Shown: positions 9,797 through 18,534, numbered from the stretch's first letter. The stretch: DNA of 64,000 nucleotides from Phytomonospora endophytica (GCF_014202425.1 NZ_JACHGT010000004.1:14307-78306), one strand, 5' to 3'. The notes: generated from the letters alone by a model not told the origin. Numbers and translations: made by a program.

Positions 9797-10214
9797 TCAG
9801 ACCGTCTGGTAACCGAGGACGCGGTAGGCCGCGACCCAGGTCGTCTCCGTGTAGTACGGGCCCATGGTGTGGACCCGCACTTTCGTTCGCGCCGATCCGC
9901 GACCACGCCCCCTTGTCGGCCATGCGGGTCCAGTTGAACATGTGGCCCGTTCAGTGCCAGCCTGTCGCGTCCCTGGAAGGCGATGACGCGGGCGCGGGTG
10001 GCGAGTTCGTCGCCGCGGTTGAGCCCGAGCTCGTTGAACCGCTTCTGCAGGCCTCGACGCGGCTGCCGGACTCGCCGTACACCAGCTCGACGTCGCACAG
10101 GGTCACGGCGGCCGAAGCCGGAGCGGCGGGTGCGGCCGGCGGCGAAACCGCAGTTCGAGGCACGCGACCGGCGGGACATGGGCACCGTGACGACACGGCG
10201 CCACGTGTCGTCAC
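9797..10214 (-). pseudogene. Decayed gene for a small secreted protein, several frameshifts
   Basis: No intact ORF fits here, but coherent protein segments appear in succession in different minus-strand frames. They are: an Ala/Pro-rich signal-like stretch (PAAPAAPASA) running into AVTLCDVELVYGESGSRVEA; then LQKRFNELGLNRGDELATRA and RVIAFQGRDR; then MFNWTRMADKGAWSRIGAN; then KVRVHTMGPYYTET and VAAYRVLGYQTV with a stop at 9797-9799. One-base shifts join the pieces, for example in the GAACGAAAG run. Original length was roughly 120-140 aa. I do not recognise the family. The 5' end is uncertain (ATG at 10179 or 10214). Confidence 0.65.
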
Positions 10215-10238
10215 GCCGTGGGTGCGGGGTCGGCGGGC

Positions 10239-10616
10239 CTAGGTGGCCTCGGCGTGGTCGTAGGCGAGAACCGCGTCGAGGTAGTCGCCGATGGCGTCCC
10301 GGTTGCGCGTCAGGCAGCGGATCCGGTCGTCCATCCGCTCCCGCTCGCCCCGGAGCGTGGCGATCATCTCCGGCGTCGCGTCGGGGAAGTAGATCGCGCG
10401 CGGCTTGTCGAGACAGGGCAGGATCTGCTTGATGATCCTGGTGGGCAGGCCCGCGTCGAGCAGGCCGCGGATCTGCACGACCCGGTCGACGTTGTACCCG
10501 GCGTAGTCGCGGTAGCCGTTGGCCGCGCGTTCGGGCAGGATGAGTCCCTGCTCCTCGTAGTAGCGCAGCAGACGGCGGGGTGTGCCGGTGCGTTCCGACA
10601 GTTCTCCGATGCGCAC
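10239..10616 (-). CDS. MerR-family transcriptional regulator
   Basis: 125 aa. The MerR winged HTH occupies the N terminus (RIGELSERTGTPRRLLRYYEE, then GYRDY), followed by a coiled helix for dimerisation (ERERMDDRIRCLTRNRDAI). A single Cys in the middle (LPCLD) is not a metal-binding set, so a drug- or small-molecule-sensing role is more likely. The start is GTG 10616 with GAGG about 11 nt upstream. It is divergent from an MFS exporter, and the perfect palindrome between them is the expected operator. Confidence 0.92.
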   Translation of the reverse strand: MRIGELSERTGTPRRLLRYYEEQGLILPERAANGYRDYAGYNVDRVVQIRGLLDAGLPTRIIKQILPCLDKPRAIYFPDATPEMIATLRGERERMDDRIRCLTRNRDAIGDYLDAVLAYDHAEAT

Positions 10617-10641
10617 GTGCCCGACCTCACAGACCCTCGGC

Positions 10642-10672
10642 TTGACCTTCACATTGATGTGAAGGTTTGAGC
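10642..10672 (+). promoter_or_regulatory. MerR-type promoter with perfect operator palindrome
   Basis: The arms ACCTTCACAT / ATGTGAAGGT, two bases apart, form a perfect palindrome at 10645-10666. A -35-like TTGACC (10642-10647) overlaps its left edge, and a poor -10 (TTGAGC, 10667-10672) follows after a 19-bp spacer. MerR regulators bind just such over-long spacers and untwist them. The start codon of the exporter is only 8 nt further on, so the transcript is likely leaderless. Confidence 0.82.
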
Positions 10673-10680
10673 ATGGTCGC

Positions 10681-11883
10681 ATGCGAACCGAGACCGTTCC
10701 CGCACCGGCCCGCGCTCCGGGCGCGAAACTCCCCATGGGCGCCCTGCTCGCCCTGTCCACCGCCGTGTTCATCACCAGCCTCACCGAGACCCTCCCCGCC
10801 GGGGTCCTGCCCGCGATGAGCGGCGACCTCGGCGTCGGCGAACCGGCGATGGGCCAGTCGGTGACCGTCTACGCCGTCGGCACCGCGCTGACCGCGATCC
10901 CCCTGTCGGCGGCGACCGCGGGCTGGCGGCGCAAGCGCCTCCTGCTGACGGCCATGGCGGGCTTCGCGCTCGCCAACACCGTCACCGCGATCTCGACGAA
11001 CTACCCCCTGACCATGGCCGCGCGTTTCCTCGCCGGGGTCGCCGCCGGGCTCGCCTGGGCACTGCTGGCCGGATACGCCCGCCGCATGGCCCCGGCGCAC
11101 CTCCAGGGCAAGGCCATCGCCGTGGCCATGGCCGGGATCCCCGTCGCGCTGTCCCTGGGTGTGCCCGCCGGAACCTTCCTCGGCAAGGCCCTGGGCTGGC
11201 AGGCGGCCTTCGCGACGATGACCGGACTGACCCTTGTGCTCCTCGCCTGGATCACCGCGACCGTTCCCGACCACCCCGGCCGCGCGGCCGGGGCCCGGAC
11301 CCCGATGCTGCGGGCCCTGCGCGTCCCGGGCGTGGCGCCCGTCCTGTTCGTGACGCTGGTGTTCGTCCTCGCCCACACCGTCCTCTACACCTACATCGCG
11401 CCCTTCCTCGACCGTCTGGGCATGGGCCGCTCCACCGGCCTCGTCCTCCTCGTCTTCGGCGCCGCCTCCCTGCTGAGCATCTGGGCCGTCGGCGCGCTCA
11501 TCAACCGGCGCCTGCGGGCGCTGACGATCGCCAGCGTCGCCCTCGTCGGCGCCGCCGCGGCGATCATGGCCGTGCTCGCCGGCAGTCCCGCGCTCGTCTA
11601 CGTCGCGGTGGCCCTGTGGGGACTGGGCTGGGGAGGCGCGCCGACGCTGCTCCAGACCGCCGTCGGCGACGCCGGCGGGGAACACGCCGACGCCGCTCAG
11701 GCCATGCTCGTCACCTTGTGGAACGCGGCGATGGCGGCGGGCGGCGTCGTCGGCGGAGTGTTGCTGAGCGGGCTTGGCGCGACGTCTTTCCCGTGGAGCG
11801 TCCTGGCGCTGCTGGTGCCCGTCGCGGTGGTCGTCCTCGCGGCCGGTGCGCATGGTTTCCCGCGTGCGCGGGCGCTGCGGTAG
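10681..11883 (+). CDS. MFS transporter, DHA1-type efflux permease
   Basis: 400 aa with about twelve hydrophobic helices, typical of the AraJ/CmlA-like drug:H+ antiporter group. The N terminus MPMGALLALS-like start, ALTAIPLSAATAGWRRKRLL (loop 2-3 region) and RFLAGVAAGLAWALLAGYA in helix 4 fit the family. Paired with a divergent MerR regulator, it probably exports the compound that regulator senses. Which compound cannot be told. Start ATG 10681, no ribosome site, directly behind a MerR-type promoter. Confidence 0.92.
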   Translation: MRTETVPAPARAPGAKLPMGALLALSTAVFITSLTETLPAGVLPAMSGDLGVGEPAMGQSVTVYAVGTALTAIPLSAATAGWRRKRLLLTAMAGFALANTVTAISTNYPLTMAARFLAGVAAGLAWALLAGYARRMAPAHLQGKAIAVAMAGIPVALSLGVPAGTFLGKALGWQAAFATMTGLTLVLLAWITATVPDHPGRAAGARTPMLRALRVPGVAPVLFVTLVFVLAHTVLYTYIAPFLDRLGMGRSTGLVLLVFGAASLLSIWAVGALINRRLRALTIASVALVGAAAAIMAVLAGSPALVYVAVALWGLGWGGAPTLLQTAVGDAGGEHADAAQAMLVTLWNAAMAAGGVVGGVLLSGLGATSFPWSVLALLVPVAVVVLAAGAHGFPRARALR

Positions 11884-12007
11884 CGGCCTGACCTGCGGCG
11901 ACGGCCGCCCATCGGTCGAACGATCGATGCGGCCGTGCCGCGCCTCACCTAGTGTTCGGCGAAGTCTCGCACCGACGGGCGGCACCCCATTCCACGTTGG
12001 AGTCGGC

Positions 12008-13102
12008 ATGGCAGGCAAGAAGATCAGCAGACGCGCGTTCCTGTACGGCACGGCGGCGGCCGGCACCGCCGCGGCAGCGGCCATGATCCCCGGGGCGTCC
12101 GCCCAGGCGGCGCCCCTCCCGCCCGGCGCGGTCACCGGCGTCGACGTGGCCACCCCACAGGCCGGGATCGACTTCGCCCAGGTGCGCGGTCAGGGCCACG
12201 GCTTCGCCGTCGTCAAGGCCGGCGGATCACAGCTCACCGAAGGGAACTACACCAGCCCGTACTACGCGCGGCAGGTCGGCGGCGCGCGCGCCGCCGGACT
12301 CCGCGTCGGGCACTACTGGCTCTCCGGCGACTACTCGACGCCCGCGCGGGCCGCCGACTACTTCGCCGACCACCTCCACGACTACCGCCCCGGCGACGTC
12401 CTCGCGCTCGACGACGAGGTCCTCGACGACTCGACCCGCCTGTGGCGCGACGACGATGTGACCGCCTTCTTCACCCGCGTCCACGAACGCGTCGGCGACC
12501 ACGTCCCGTGGGTCTACATGAACGCCTCCGACCTGCGGTCGGGCACGTGGAACCGCACGGGCGCGTTCGGCGTGAAACTGTGGATCGCGTCCTGGGGCGC
12601 CAACGACGGCACCTACCCCGGCGCCCCCGACCTCGGCGGGGCGTACCCGGCGTGGAGCGCGCACCAGTACACGTCCAACGGCTCCGTCGGCGGCTACCGC
12701 GTCGACCTCAACGCCGCCGTGGCGGGCGCGTTCGACGTCGTCACCCCCGGTGATCCGGGAGACCCGGGCGATCCCGGCGGCCTGCCGAAGACCGCGACCG
12801 AGCGGGACGGCGTACCCGGGCCGGTCTTCTGGCAGCGCGGGCAGAACTGGCTGTCGATGGAGTGGGGCTACACCGGCCCCGTCGACGGTGACCCGGGCGT
12901 CAACACCTACGCCGCCCTCCAGCGCGCCATGAAGGGGTACGGCTACACCGGTCCCGTCGACGGCGTCCCCGGCCCGAACACCTGGGCGGCCGTCCAGCGG
13001 CTCGGCGGGCAATGGGGCTACACCGGCCCCGTCGACGGCGAGATGGGCCCGAACTCCTGGCGCGCCTTCGCGCGCTTCCTCAACCAGGACGTCTACGACT
13101 AG
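12008..13102 (+). CDS. Tat-exported GH25 lysozyme with three cell-wall-binding repeats
   Basis: 364 aa. The twin-arginine signal KKISRRAFLYGTAAAG is followed by an Ala-rich segment and a site near AQAA. The GH25 muramidase domain follows: GVDVATPQAGIDF with the first catalytic Asp, DVLALDDEVLDD with the acidic pair, and WIASWG. After a Gly-Asp-Pro linker come three repeats of YTGPVDGxxGxN(T/S)W/Y, the peptidoglycan-binding repeat seen in actinobacterial hydrolases. It probably cuts the MurNAc-GlcNAc bond outside the membrane. Tat export implies folding in the cytoplasm first. Confidence 0.93.
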   Translation: MAGKKISRRAFLYGTAAAGTAAAAAMIPGASAQAAPLPPGAVTGVDVATPQAGIDFAQVRGQGHGFAVVKAGGSQLTEGNYTSPYYARQVGGARAAGLRVGHYWLSGDYSTPARAADYFADHLHDYRPGDVLALDDEVLDDSTRLWRDDDVTAFFTRVHERVGDHVPWVYMNASDLRSGTWNRTGAFGVKLWIASWGANDGTYPGAPDLGGAYPAWSAHQYTSNGSVGGYRVDLNAAVAGAFDVVTPGDPGDPGDPGGLPKTATERDGVPGPVFWQRGQNWLSMEWGYTGPVDGDPGVNTYAALQRAMKGYGYTGPVDGVPGPNTWAAVQRLGGQWGYTGPVDGEMGPNSWRAFARFLNQDVYD

Positions 13103-13108
13103 GAACCG

Positions 13109-13141
13109 CCCTCCGCGTGAGCCGGCGGCTCACGCGGAGGG
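13109..13141. terminator. Perfect 15-bp hairpin between convergent genes
   Basis: Arms CCCTCCGCGTGAGCC / GGCTCACGCGGAGGG enclose a 3-base loop. It lies 6 bases after the lysozyme stop and 7 bases before the stop of the convergent dehydrogenase gene, so it can serve both strands. There is no T tract. Confidence 0.75.
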
Positions 13142-13148
13142 AACACGC

Positions 13149-14174
13149 TCAGACCGGCGGGAAACGCACCAGCACGTCCCCCGACCCGTTGCTCGTGCAG
13201 ATCCACAGCCACCCGTCCGGGCCGTGCGCGACGCTGCGGACACGCCCGTACGTCCCGTTCAGCACGTCGACCGGCGCACCGCCGCCGAGCGGCACCGTCC
13301 ACAGCCGCTGACCGCGCAGTGCCGCCACGTACATCGTCGAACCGACGACCGCCGCACCGCTCGGCGAGGCCTCCGCGGTCGTCCACGTGACGATCGGGTC
13401 GACGTAGCCGGGATCACCGCCCTCGCCCTCCACGATCGGCCAGCCGTAGTTCGACCCGGCGACGATGCGGTTGACCTCGTCCCAGGTGTTCTGGCCGAGC
13501 TCGCTGGCGTAGAGCTCGCCCGCGGCCGTCCAGTCGAGTCCCTGCACGTTGCGGTGCCCGAGGGTGTAGACCCGCGAACCGGGGAAGGGGTTGTCGGCGG
13601 GTACGGAACCGTCGGGTTCGACGCGGAGGATCTTCCCGCCGAGACTGGCCGGGTTCTGGGCGTTGTCGCGCACGGCGGCGTCGCCGGTGGTGATGTACAG
13701 CTTCCCGTCGGGCCCGAAGGCGAGCCGTCCGCCGTTGTGGATGGAGGCCTTCGGGATGCCGGTGACGATCGGCTGCGGGGTCAGGTCGTCGAGGGTGAGG
13801 CGGGCGACGCGGTTGTCGCCGGCGGCGGTGAAGTAGACGTAGACGGCGCCGTCGGTGGCGTAGCCGGGGGAGACGGCCAGCCCGAGCAGCCCGCCCTCCC
13901 CGCCGGGGACGACGGTGGGGACCTGGCCGACGGTCCGCGGCGACGTACCGGGTGTCACCGTCTTGATCAGCGCGGAGTCGCGCTCGGCGAAGATCGCCGT
14001 CCCGTCGGGCAGGAAGTCCAGGCCCCAGGGGAACGCGAGTCCCGAGGCGACCTGTTCGGGGGAGTCGAAGTCGAAGTTCGCGTCGGCGGCGTTGCTCGCC
14101 TGGGCGCCGCAGACGCCCGTGAAGGTCGTGGCCGCTAAGGCGGCGGTGACGGCGATGGCTCTCGACAGGCGCAT
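13149..14174 (-). CDS. Secreted PQQ-dependent sugar dehydrogenase-like beta-propeller
   Basis: 341 aa with a Sec signal (MRLSRAIAVTAALAATTFTG, cleavage near AQA) and the glucose/sorbosone dehydrogenase propeller. Recognisable blades include LAFPWGLDFLPDG, GGEGGLLGLAVSPGY, SIHNGGRLAFGPDGKLYIT and the Arg/His motif YTLGHRNVQGLDW, which contacts PQQ in the soluble glucose dehydrogenase family. Whether PQQ is used or the protein only keeps the fold is unknown. Ribosome site AAGGAG, 7 nt before ATG 14174. Convergent with the lysozyme gene. Confidence 0.9.
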   Translation of the reverse strand: MRLSRAIAVTAALAATTFTGVCGAQASNAADANFDFDSPEQVASGLAFPWGLDFLPDGTAIFAERDSALIKTVTPGTSPRTVGQVPTVVPGGEGGLLGLAVSPGYATDGAVYVYFTAAGDNRVARLTLDDLTPQPIVTGIPKASIHNGGRLAFGPDGKLYITTGDAAVRDNAQNPASLGGKILRVEPDGSVPADNPFPGSRVYTLGHRNVQGLDWTAAGELYASELGQNTWDEVNRIVAGSNYGWPIVEGEGGDPGYVDPIVTWTTAEASPSGAAVVGSTMYVAALRGQRLWTVPLGGGAPVDVLNGTYGRVRSVAHGPDGWLWICTSNGSGDVLVRFPPV

Positions 14175-14278
14175 GAAGCGGCTCCTTGAAAGAGGACGCG
14201 CCCGCCGGTTCGGCGTGACGCGTCCGCTTTTGTCCTATGTGGAGCCGAATCTAGGGGATCGACCCGGTCCGGTCAAGC

Positions 14279-15118
14279 TCACGCCTTCGCGCGCACCTTG
14301 ACGGTGACCGACTTCCCGGCGGCGTTGTCGGACTCCTCCCACTCGCCGCTCTTGGCCGACCACTCGTGACCGTCGTAGACCACGCTCGACACGCCGAGGT
14401 CCTCGGAGTAGGCGACCATCCAGTGCGCGAACTGCCAGCCGTTGCCGACGTCGGACATCTTGATCGTGGTGCCGTCGGACTCCGGCTTCACGCCGTCCCA
14501 GTCGAGGCTCAACTCCGACTTCACGGCGTGGATCGCGTCGTCGCCGGTCTTGCCCTTGTCGTCGATCTTGCAGGCCACGGCCGCGTTGACCGAGCCGAGC
14601 ATCGCCTCGGCCAGCACCTGCGACTCGTCGGCCCACTGCTCGTAGGCCTCCGGGTAGGCACTGCGCTGGACGGCCTGGGCGGCCTCGGTGACACGCATGT
14701 CCTCCCAGCCCTCGATCTTCTTCAAGGCCTTGAAGAAGCGCTTGGACGAGTAGCGCGGGTCCTGGATCTGCTCCTCGGTGCCCCAGCCCTGGCTGGGGCG
14801 CTGCTGGAACAGGCCCAGCGAGTCGCGGTCGCCGTGCTCGATGTTCTCCAGCCTCGACTCCTGGTAGGCCGTGGCCAGCGCGACGACCACGCCGCGCTCG
14901 GAGATGTCCATCTTCGCGCCGACCGCGGCGATCGTCGCGGCGTTCGAGGCCTGCGTCGGGTCCACCTTGATGGCCGATCCGTCCGTACCGGTCACCGTGC
15001 ACATGGGCTTGGCGAACGGGTTCGGCAGTTCGGCGTCGAGCAGCCCGGCGATGACGAACCCGGCTCCGGCGAGCACCGCGACCGCCACGACTCCCGTGAC
15101 GACGTTTCGCGCGCGCAT
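14279..15118 (-). CDS. Membrane-anchored lysozyme-like protein
   Basis: 279 aa. One N-terminal membrane helix (VVTGVVAVAVLAGAGFVIAG, about residues 5-26) then an extracytoplasmic domain with AYQESRLENIEHGDRDSLGL and FQQRPSQGWG, the lysozyme/SLT-like core found in a widespread actinobacterial family (often misnamed heavy metal transporter). The Glu in YQESR matches the catalytic Glu of goose-type and SLT folds. ATG 15118 is preceded by AAGGAGG at 5 nt, which rules out the upstream GTG. Likely a cell-wall-acting protein; activity unproven. Confidence 0.8.
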   Translation of the reverse strand: MRARNVVTGVVAVAVLAGAGFVIAGLLDAELPNPFAKPMCTVTGTDGSAIKVDPTQASNAATIAAVGAKMDISERGVVVALATAYQESRLENIEHGDRDSLGLFQQRPSQGWGTEEQIQDPRYSSKRFFKALKKIEGWEDMRVTEAAQAVQRSAYPEAYEQWADESQVLAEAMLGSVNAAVACKIDDKGKTGDDAIHAVKSELSLDWDGVKPESDGTTIKMSDVGNGWQFAHWMVAYSEDLGVSSVVYDGHEWSAKSGEWEESDNAAGKSVTVKVRAKA

Positions 15119-15163
15119 CCACACCTCCTTGTCGGACCGATGGGCACCGTGGGCCTTTCGAGA

Positions 15164-15964
15164 TTACGTGGCTTCATCCACAGTGGGTACCCACCAGGGG
15201 TCGCGTCTGTCACGAAAAGCGGCCACGCCCTCACGGCCTTCGTCCGACAGGAAGTACCCGGCCGACTCCCCGGCGAGCTCGGCGAGCTCGGTGCGGATGT
15301 CGTCGCCCAGGCGTCGACGGAGCAGTGACTTGGCCCCGGCGAGCGCGCCGGGCGCGCCTTTGACGAGCGCGGCGGTGAAGGCCGCGACGGTCGCGTCGAG
15401 ATCGTCGGCGGCGACCGCGCGTGTCACGAGTCCGGCCTCGGCGGCCCGGTGCCCGTCGAAGACCTCGCCGGTCAGGTAGAGCTCGGCGGCGGCCCGGGGG
15501 GAGAGGCGGCGCAGGACGGTCGCGGAGATGACCGCCGGGATCACGCCGAGACGGACCTCGCTGAACGCGAAGGTGCTGTCGGTGCGGCACACGGCGATGT
15601 CGGCGGCGGCGATGAGGCCGAGACCGCCGGCGCGGGCCGGTCCGCCGACGCGCGCGACGACCGGCTTCGGCGACTCCCACAGTGCGGCGAGGACGTCGGT
15701 GAGCATCGCGGCGGGCACCTGCCCGGCCTCGCGGGCCGCGGCGGTCTCCTTCAGGTCGGCGCCGGAGCAGAAGACCTTCCCGCTGTGATCGAGGACGATG
15801 ACGCGGACGGTCTCGTCGGCGATCGCCTCGGCGAGGTGCGCGAGGAACCGGGTCATCAGGGGCGTCGACAGCGCGTTGCGGTTGTGATCACTGTCAAGTG
15901 TCAAGGTCGCGACGCCGTCATCGACGGCATAGCGGACCAATCGGGCGGGCTCGTGGCTCGTCAT
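15164..15964 (-). CDS. Enoyl-CoA hydratase/isomerase family protein
   Basis: 266 aa crotonase-fold protein. The oxyanion-hole segments are SDHNRNALSTPLMT and VFCSGADLKE, and GPARAGGLGLIAAADIA supplies the second part of the pocket. The family hydrates or isomerises acyl-CoA thioesters. Neither of the two usual catalytic Glu residues can be assigned with confidence, so the exact reaction is open. It is divergent from hemW; the two start codons are 19 bases apart, so their promoters must overlap. Confidence 0.9.
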   Translation of the reverse strand: MTSHEPARLVRYAVDDGVATLTLDSDHNRNALSTPLMTRFLAHLAEAIADETVRVIVLDHSGKVFCSGADLKETAAAREAGQVPAAMLTDVLAALWESPKPVVARVGGPARAGGLGLIAAADIAVCRTDSTFAFSEVRLGVIPAVISATVLRRLSPRAAAELYLTGEVFDGHRAAEAGLVTRAVAADDLDATVAAFTAALVKGAPGALAGAKSLLRRRLGDDIRTELAELAGESAGYFLSDEGREGVAAFRDRRDPWWVPTVDEAT

Positions 15965-15983
15965 GTCCCGTACGCTAGCGCCC

Positions 15984-17207
15984 GTGCCTGGACTCCCACC
16001 CGACGGTGAACCTGTTCCGCGCGACGGGTCGCTGCCCGCCGCCGCCCTCGCGAGCGTCGGCGAGCGCGGCTTCGGCGTGTACGTCCACGTGCCCTTCTGC
16101 GCCTCGCGCTGCGGGTACTGCGACTTCAACACCTACACCGCCGCCGAGCTGGCCGGGGGCGTGACCCGCGAGTCCTACGCCGACCTCGTCCTCGACGAGC
16201 TGCGCCTGGCCGCGCGCGTCCTCGACGGCACCGCGCCGAAGGCGCGAACGGTCTTCTTCGGCGGCGGCACGCCCACGCTCCTGCCCGCCGACGACCTCGC
16301 GCGCATCCTCGACGGCGTCGACGCGACCTTCGGCCTCGCCGAAGACGCCGAGATCAGCACCGAGGCCAACCCCGAGTCGGTCGACCCCGCCTACCTCGCG
16401 CGCCTCCTCGATGCCGGGTTCACCCGCGTGTCGCTGGGCATGCAGTCCGCCGCCCGGCACGTTCTGGCCGTCCTCGACCGCAAGCACTCGCCCGGCCGTG
16501 CCGCGCAGGCCGCCGTCGAGGCCCGCGAGACGGGCTTCGGTCACGTCAACCTCGACCTCATCTACGGCACGCCCGGTGAACGCGACGAGGACTGGGCCGC
16601 CAGCCTCGACGCGGCCGTCGCCGCGGGCGTCGACCACGTCTCGGCCTACTCCCTCATCGTCGAGGACGGCACCCGCCTCGCCGCGCGCATCCGCCGCGGC
16701 GAGCTCGCGATGCCCGACGACGACGTCGCCGCCGACCGCTACCTCGCCGCCGACGCGACCCTGTCGGCGGCGGGCCTCGACTGGTACGAGGTCTCCAACT
16801 GGGCCCGCGACGAGGCCGCGCGCTGCCGCCACAACCTTCTCTACTGGCAGGGCGGCGACTGGTGGGGCTTCGGGCCCGGCGCGCACAGCCACGTCGGCGG
16901 CGTCCGCTGGTGGAACGTGCGGCACCCCAGCGCCTACGCCGCCCGCCTCGCCGAGGGCGTCTCCCCGGGCGAAGGGCGCGAACTGCTGGCCGACGAGGAC
17001 AGATACCTCGAAGATGTATTGCTAAGACTACGGATCGTCGACGGTATCCGGGTAACCTCATTGGCGCCGCCTGGGCCCGAGAAGGCGGCTCGCGCCGTCG
17101 CCGACGGACTCCTCGACGAGGAGGCCTTCGCCGAGGGGATCGCCCGGCTGACCCTCCGCGGGAGGCTCCTCGCCGACGCTGTCGTGCGCGACCTGTTGCC
17201 CGACTGA
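15984..17207 (+). CDS. hemW: Heme chaperone HemW, radical SAM family
   Basis: About 407 aa. The radical SAM 4Fe-4S motif is CASRCGYC (CxxxCxxC), followed by FFGGGTPTLL and LDLIYGTPGE, with the HemW_C region at the end. HemW lacks the extra features of HemN and is a heme-binding chaperone; it is commonly mislabelled coproporphyrinogen dehydrogenase. GTG 15984 is preferred: TACGCT lies exactly 7 nt upstream, and the N terminus PGLPPDGEPVP matches actinobacterial homologues. ATG 15963 would overlap the divergent gene. Position between lepA and hrcA is conserved. Confidence 0.94.
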   Translation: MPGLPPDGEPVPRDGSLPAAALASVGERGFGVYVHVPFCASRCGYCDFNTYTAAELAGGVTRESYADLVLDELRLAARVLDGTAPKARTVFFGGGTPTLLPADDLARILDGVDATFGLAEDAEISTEANPESVDPAYLARLLDAGFTRVSLGMQSAARHVLAVLDRKHSPGRAAQAAVEARETGFGHVNLDLIYGTPGERDEDWAASLDAAVAAGVDHVSAYSLIVEDGTRLAARIRRGELAMPDDDVAADRYLAADATLSAAGLDWYEVSNWARDEAARCRHNLLYWQGGDWWGFGPGAHSHVGGVRWWNVRHPSAYAARLAEGVSPGEGRELLADEDRYLEDVLLRLRIVDGIRVTSLAPPGPEKAARAVADGLLDEEAFAEGIARLTLRGRLLADAVVRDLLPD

Positions 17208-17241
17208 GAGTGTCCCGGCGCTCGCGACGAGAAGACGTCAC

Positions 17242-18405
17242 ATGCCGACTCGAAGACCCCGCCACGTCCCACGCCACGCCGCGCCGCCCCGGGTCGATCC
17301 GCGCCTGACCCGGCTGACGGTCGTCGCCGCGGTCCTCGCCGTCGCGGGCACCACGACCGCCGTCGCGCTGCCCATGCCCCAGGCGGCGCTCAACGCGCCG
17401 CTCGGGGCGCCGCCGTCCGCCGAATCGACCTCGGCGCCGCCGCCCGAGAAGACCGTGACCATCACCGGGACCGGTGACATCATCCTCGGGTCCGCCCCCG
17501 GTGACCTCCCGCCCGACGGCGCCGAGGGCTTCTTCGGGCGCGCCGAGGGCGTCATGGACGGCGACCTGCTCATCGGGAACTTCGAAGGCGCCCTCACCGA
17601 GCGCGAGAAGTCCGCCAAGTGCAAGCCCAAGGCCGAGAACTGCGCGGCCTTCCGCATGCCGCCCGCCTACGCGAAGGTCATCGCCGACGCCGGCTTCGAC
17701 GTGCTCAACCTCGCCAACAACCACGCCCTCGACTACGGCCCCGGCGGCCTCGCCGACACCGTCGCCGCCCTCGACGACGCCGGGATCGAGCACACCGGCA
17801 CGCGCGGGGAGTACGCCGAGTTCACCGTCGACGGCGTCGACGTCGCCGTGGTCGGCGTGTCGCCCTACTCCTGGTCGCAGGACATGCACGACCTCGACGG
17901 GACCATCGCCCTCGTCGAAGCCGCCGGCGAGCGCAACGACCTGGTGATCATGAGCATGCAGGCCGGCGGCGAAGGCGCCGACAAGGACCACGTCGCCCCC
18001 GGCGAGGAGATCTTCCTCGGCGAGAAGCGCGGCGACGTGATGGCCTTCACCCGCGCCGTCATCGACGCCGGAGCCGACCTCGTCATCGGTCACGGCCCCC
18101 ACGTGATGCGCGGCATGGAGTTCTACCGGGGCCGCCTCATCGCCTACAGTCTCGGAAATTTCGCCGGATACCGGGTCCTATCGACCGAGGGCAACCGCGG
18201 CGTCGGCGGCGTCCTCTCGGTGACTTTGACCATTGACGGGGACTGGGCCGGCGGCGAACTGCGCGCCACACGCATGGTCGACGGCGGATATCCCGCCCCG
18301 GATCCGGACAACACGGCACATGACACGTGCAACGAACTCTCCCGCGCCGATTTCGGGGCGACCGCGGCCCTCGTCACCGAAGGTGGCCGTATCACTCCGC
18401 CCTGA
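17242..18405 (+). CDS. CapA-family (poly-gamma-glutamate type) metallophosphatase-like protein
   Basis: 387 aa. A membrane anchor or signal (about residues 23-48) and a Pro/Ala-rich linker precede a CapA/calcineurin-like domain: GTGDIILGS, GNFEGALT, LANNHALDYG, IGHGPHVMRG and YSLGNF carry the expected metal-ligand Asp, Asn and His residues. The family includes capsule poly-gamma-glutamate factors and poorly known phosphoesterases. No capB or capC is near, so capsule synthesis should not be assumed. It lies immediately upstream of the hrcA promoter. Confidence 0.88.
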   Translation: MPTRRPRHVPRHAAPPRVDPRLTRLTVVAAVLAVAGTTTAVALPMPQAALNAPLGAPPSAESTSAPPPEKTVTITGTGDIILGSAPGDLPPDGAEGFFGRAEGVMDGDLLIGNFEGALTEREKSAKCKPKAENCAAFRMPPAYAKVIADAGFDVLNLANNHALDYGPGGLADTVAALDDAGIEHTGTRGEYAEFTVDGVDVAVVGVSPYSWSQDMHDLDGTIALVEAAGERNDLVIMSMQAGGEGADKDHVAPGEEIFLGEKRGDVMAFTRAVIDAGADLVIGHGPHVMRGMEFYRGRLIAYSLGNFAGYRVLSTEGNRGVGGVLSVTLTIDGDWAGGELRATRMVDGGYPAPDPDNTAHDTCNELSRADFGATAALVTEGGRITPP

Positions 18406-18435
18406 ACGAGGAGGCAATACCGGGTCCGGCGCCAG

Positions 18436-18466
18436 TAGACTGGCACTCAGTCTGCCCGAGTGCCAG
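18436..18466 (+). promoter_or_regulatory. Perfect CIRCE operator over the hrcA -10
   Basis: Arms CTGGCACTC / GAGTGCCAG with a 9-base spacer sit at 18440-18466. This is the CIRCE layout (TTAGCACTC-N9-GAGTGCTAA), perfectly symmetric though G/C-shifted at the outer bases. A -10 hexamer TAGACT (18436-18441) overlaps the left arm, so HrcA binding would block transcription of hrcA-dnaJ. Confidence 0.95.
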
Positions 18467-18534
18467 GCCTGTGCCGCAACGCTCTCGAGCCCTGCTGGAA
18501 ACCGCATCGACGAGAGCGCGAGGAGGACGCCCGG

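Noticed and set aside
14279-15118. Heavy metal transporter
   Set aside because: This common database name has no support: there is only one membrane helix and the domain is lysozyme-like.
18460-18534. HrcA extended upstream to ATG 18460
   Set aside because: That start lies inside CIRCE, and the AGGAGG site and family alignment point to 18535.
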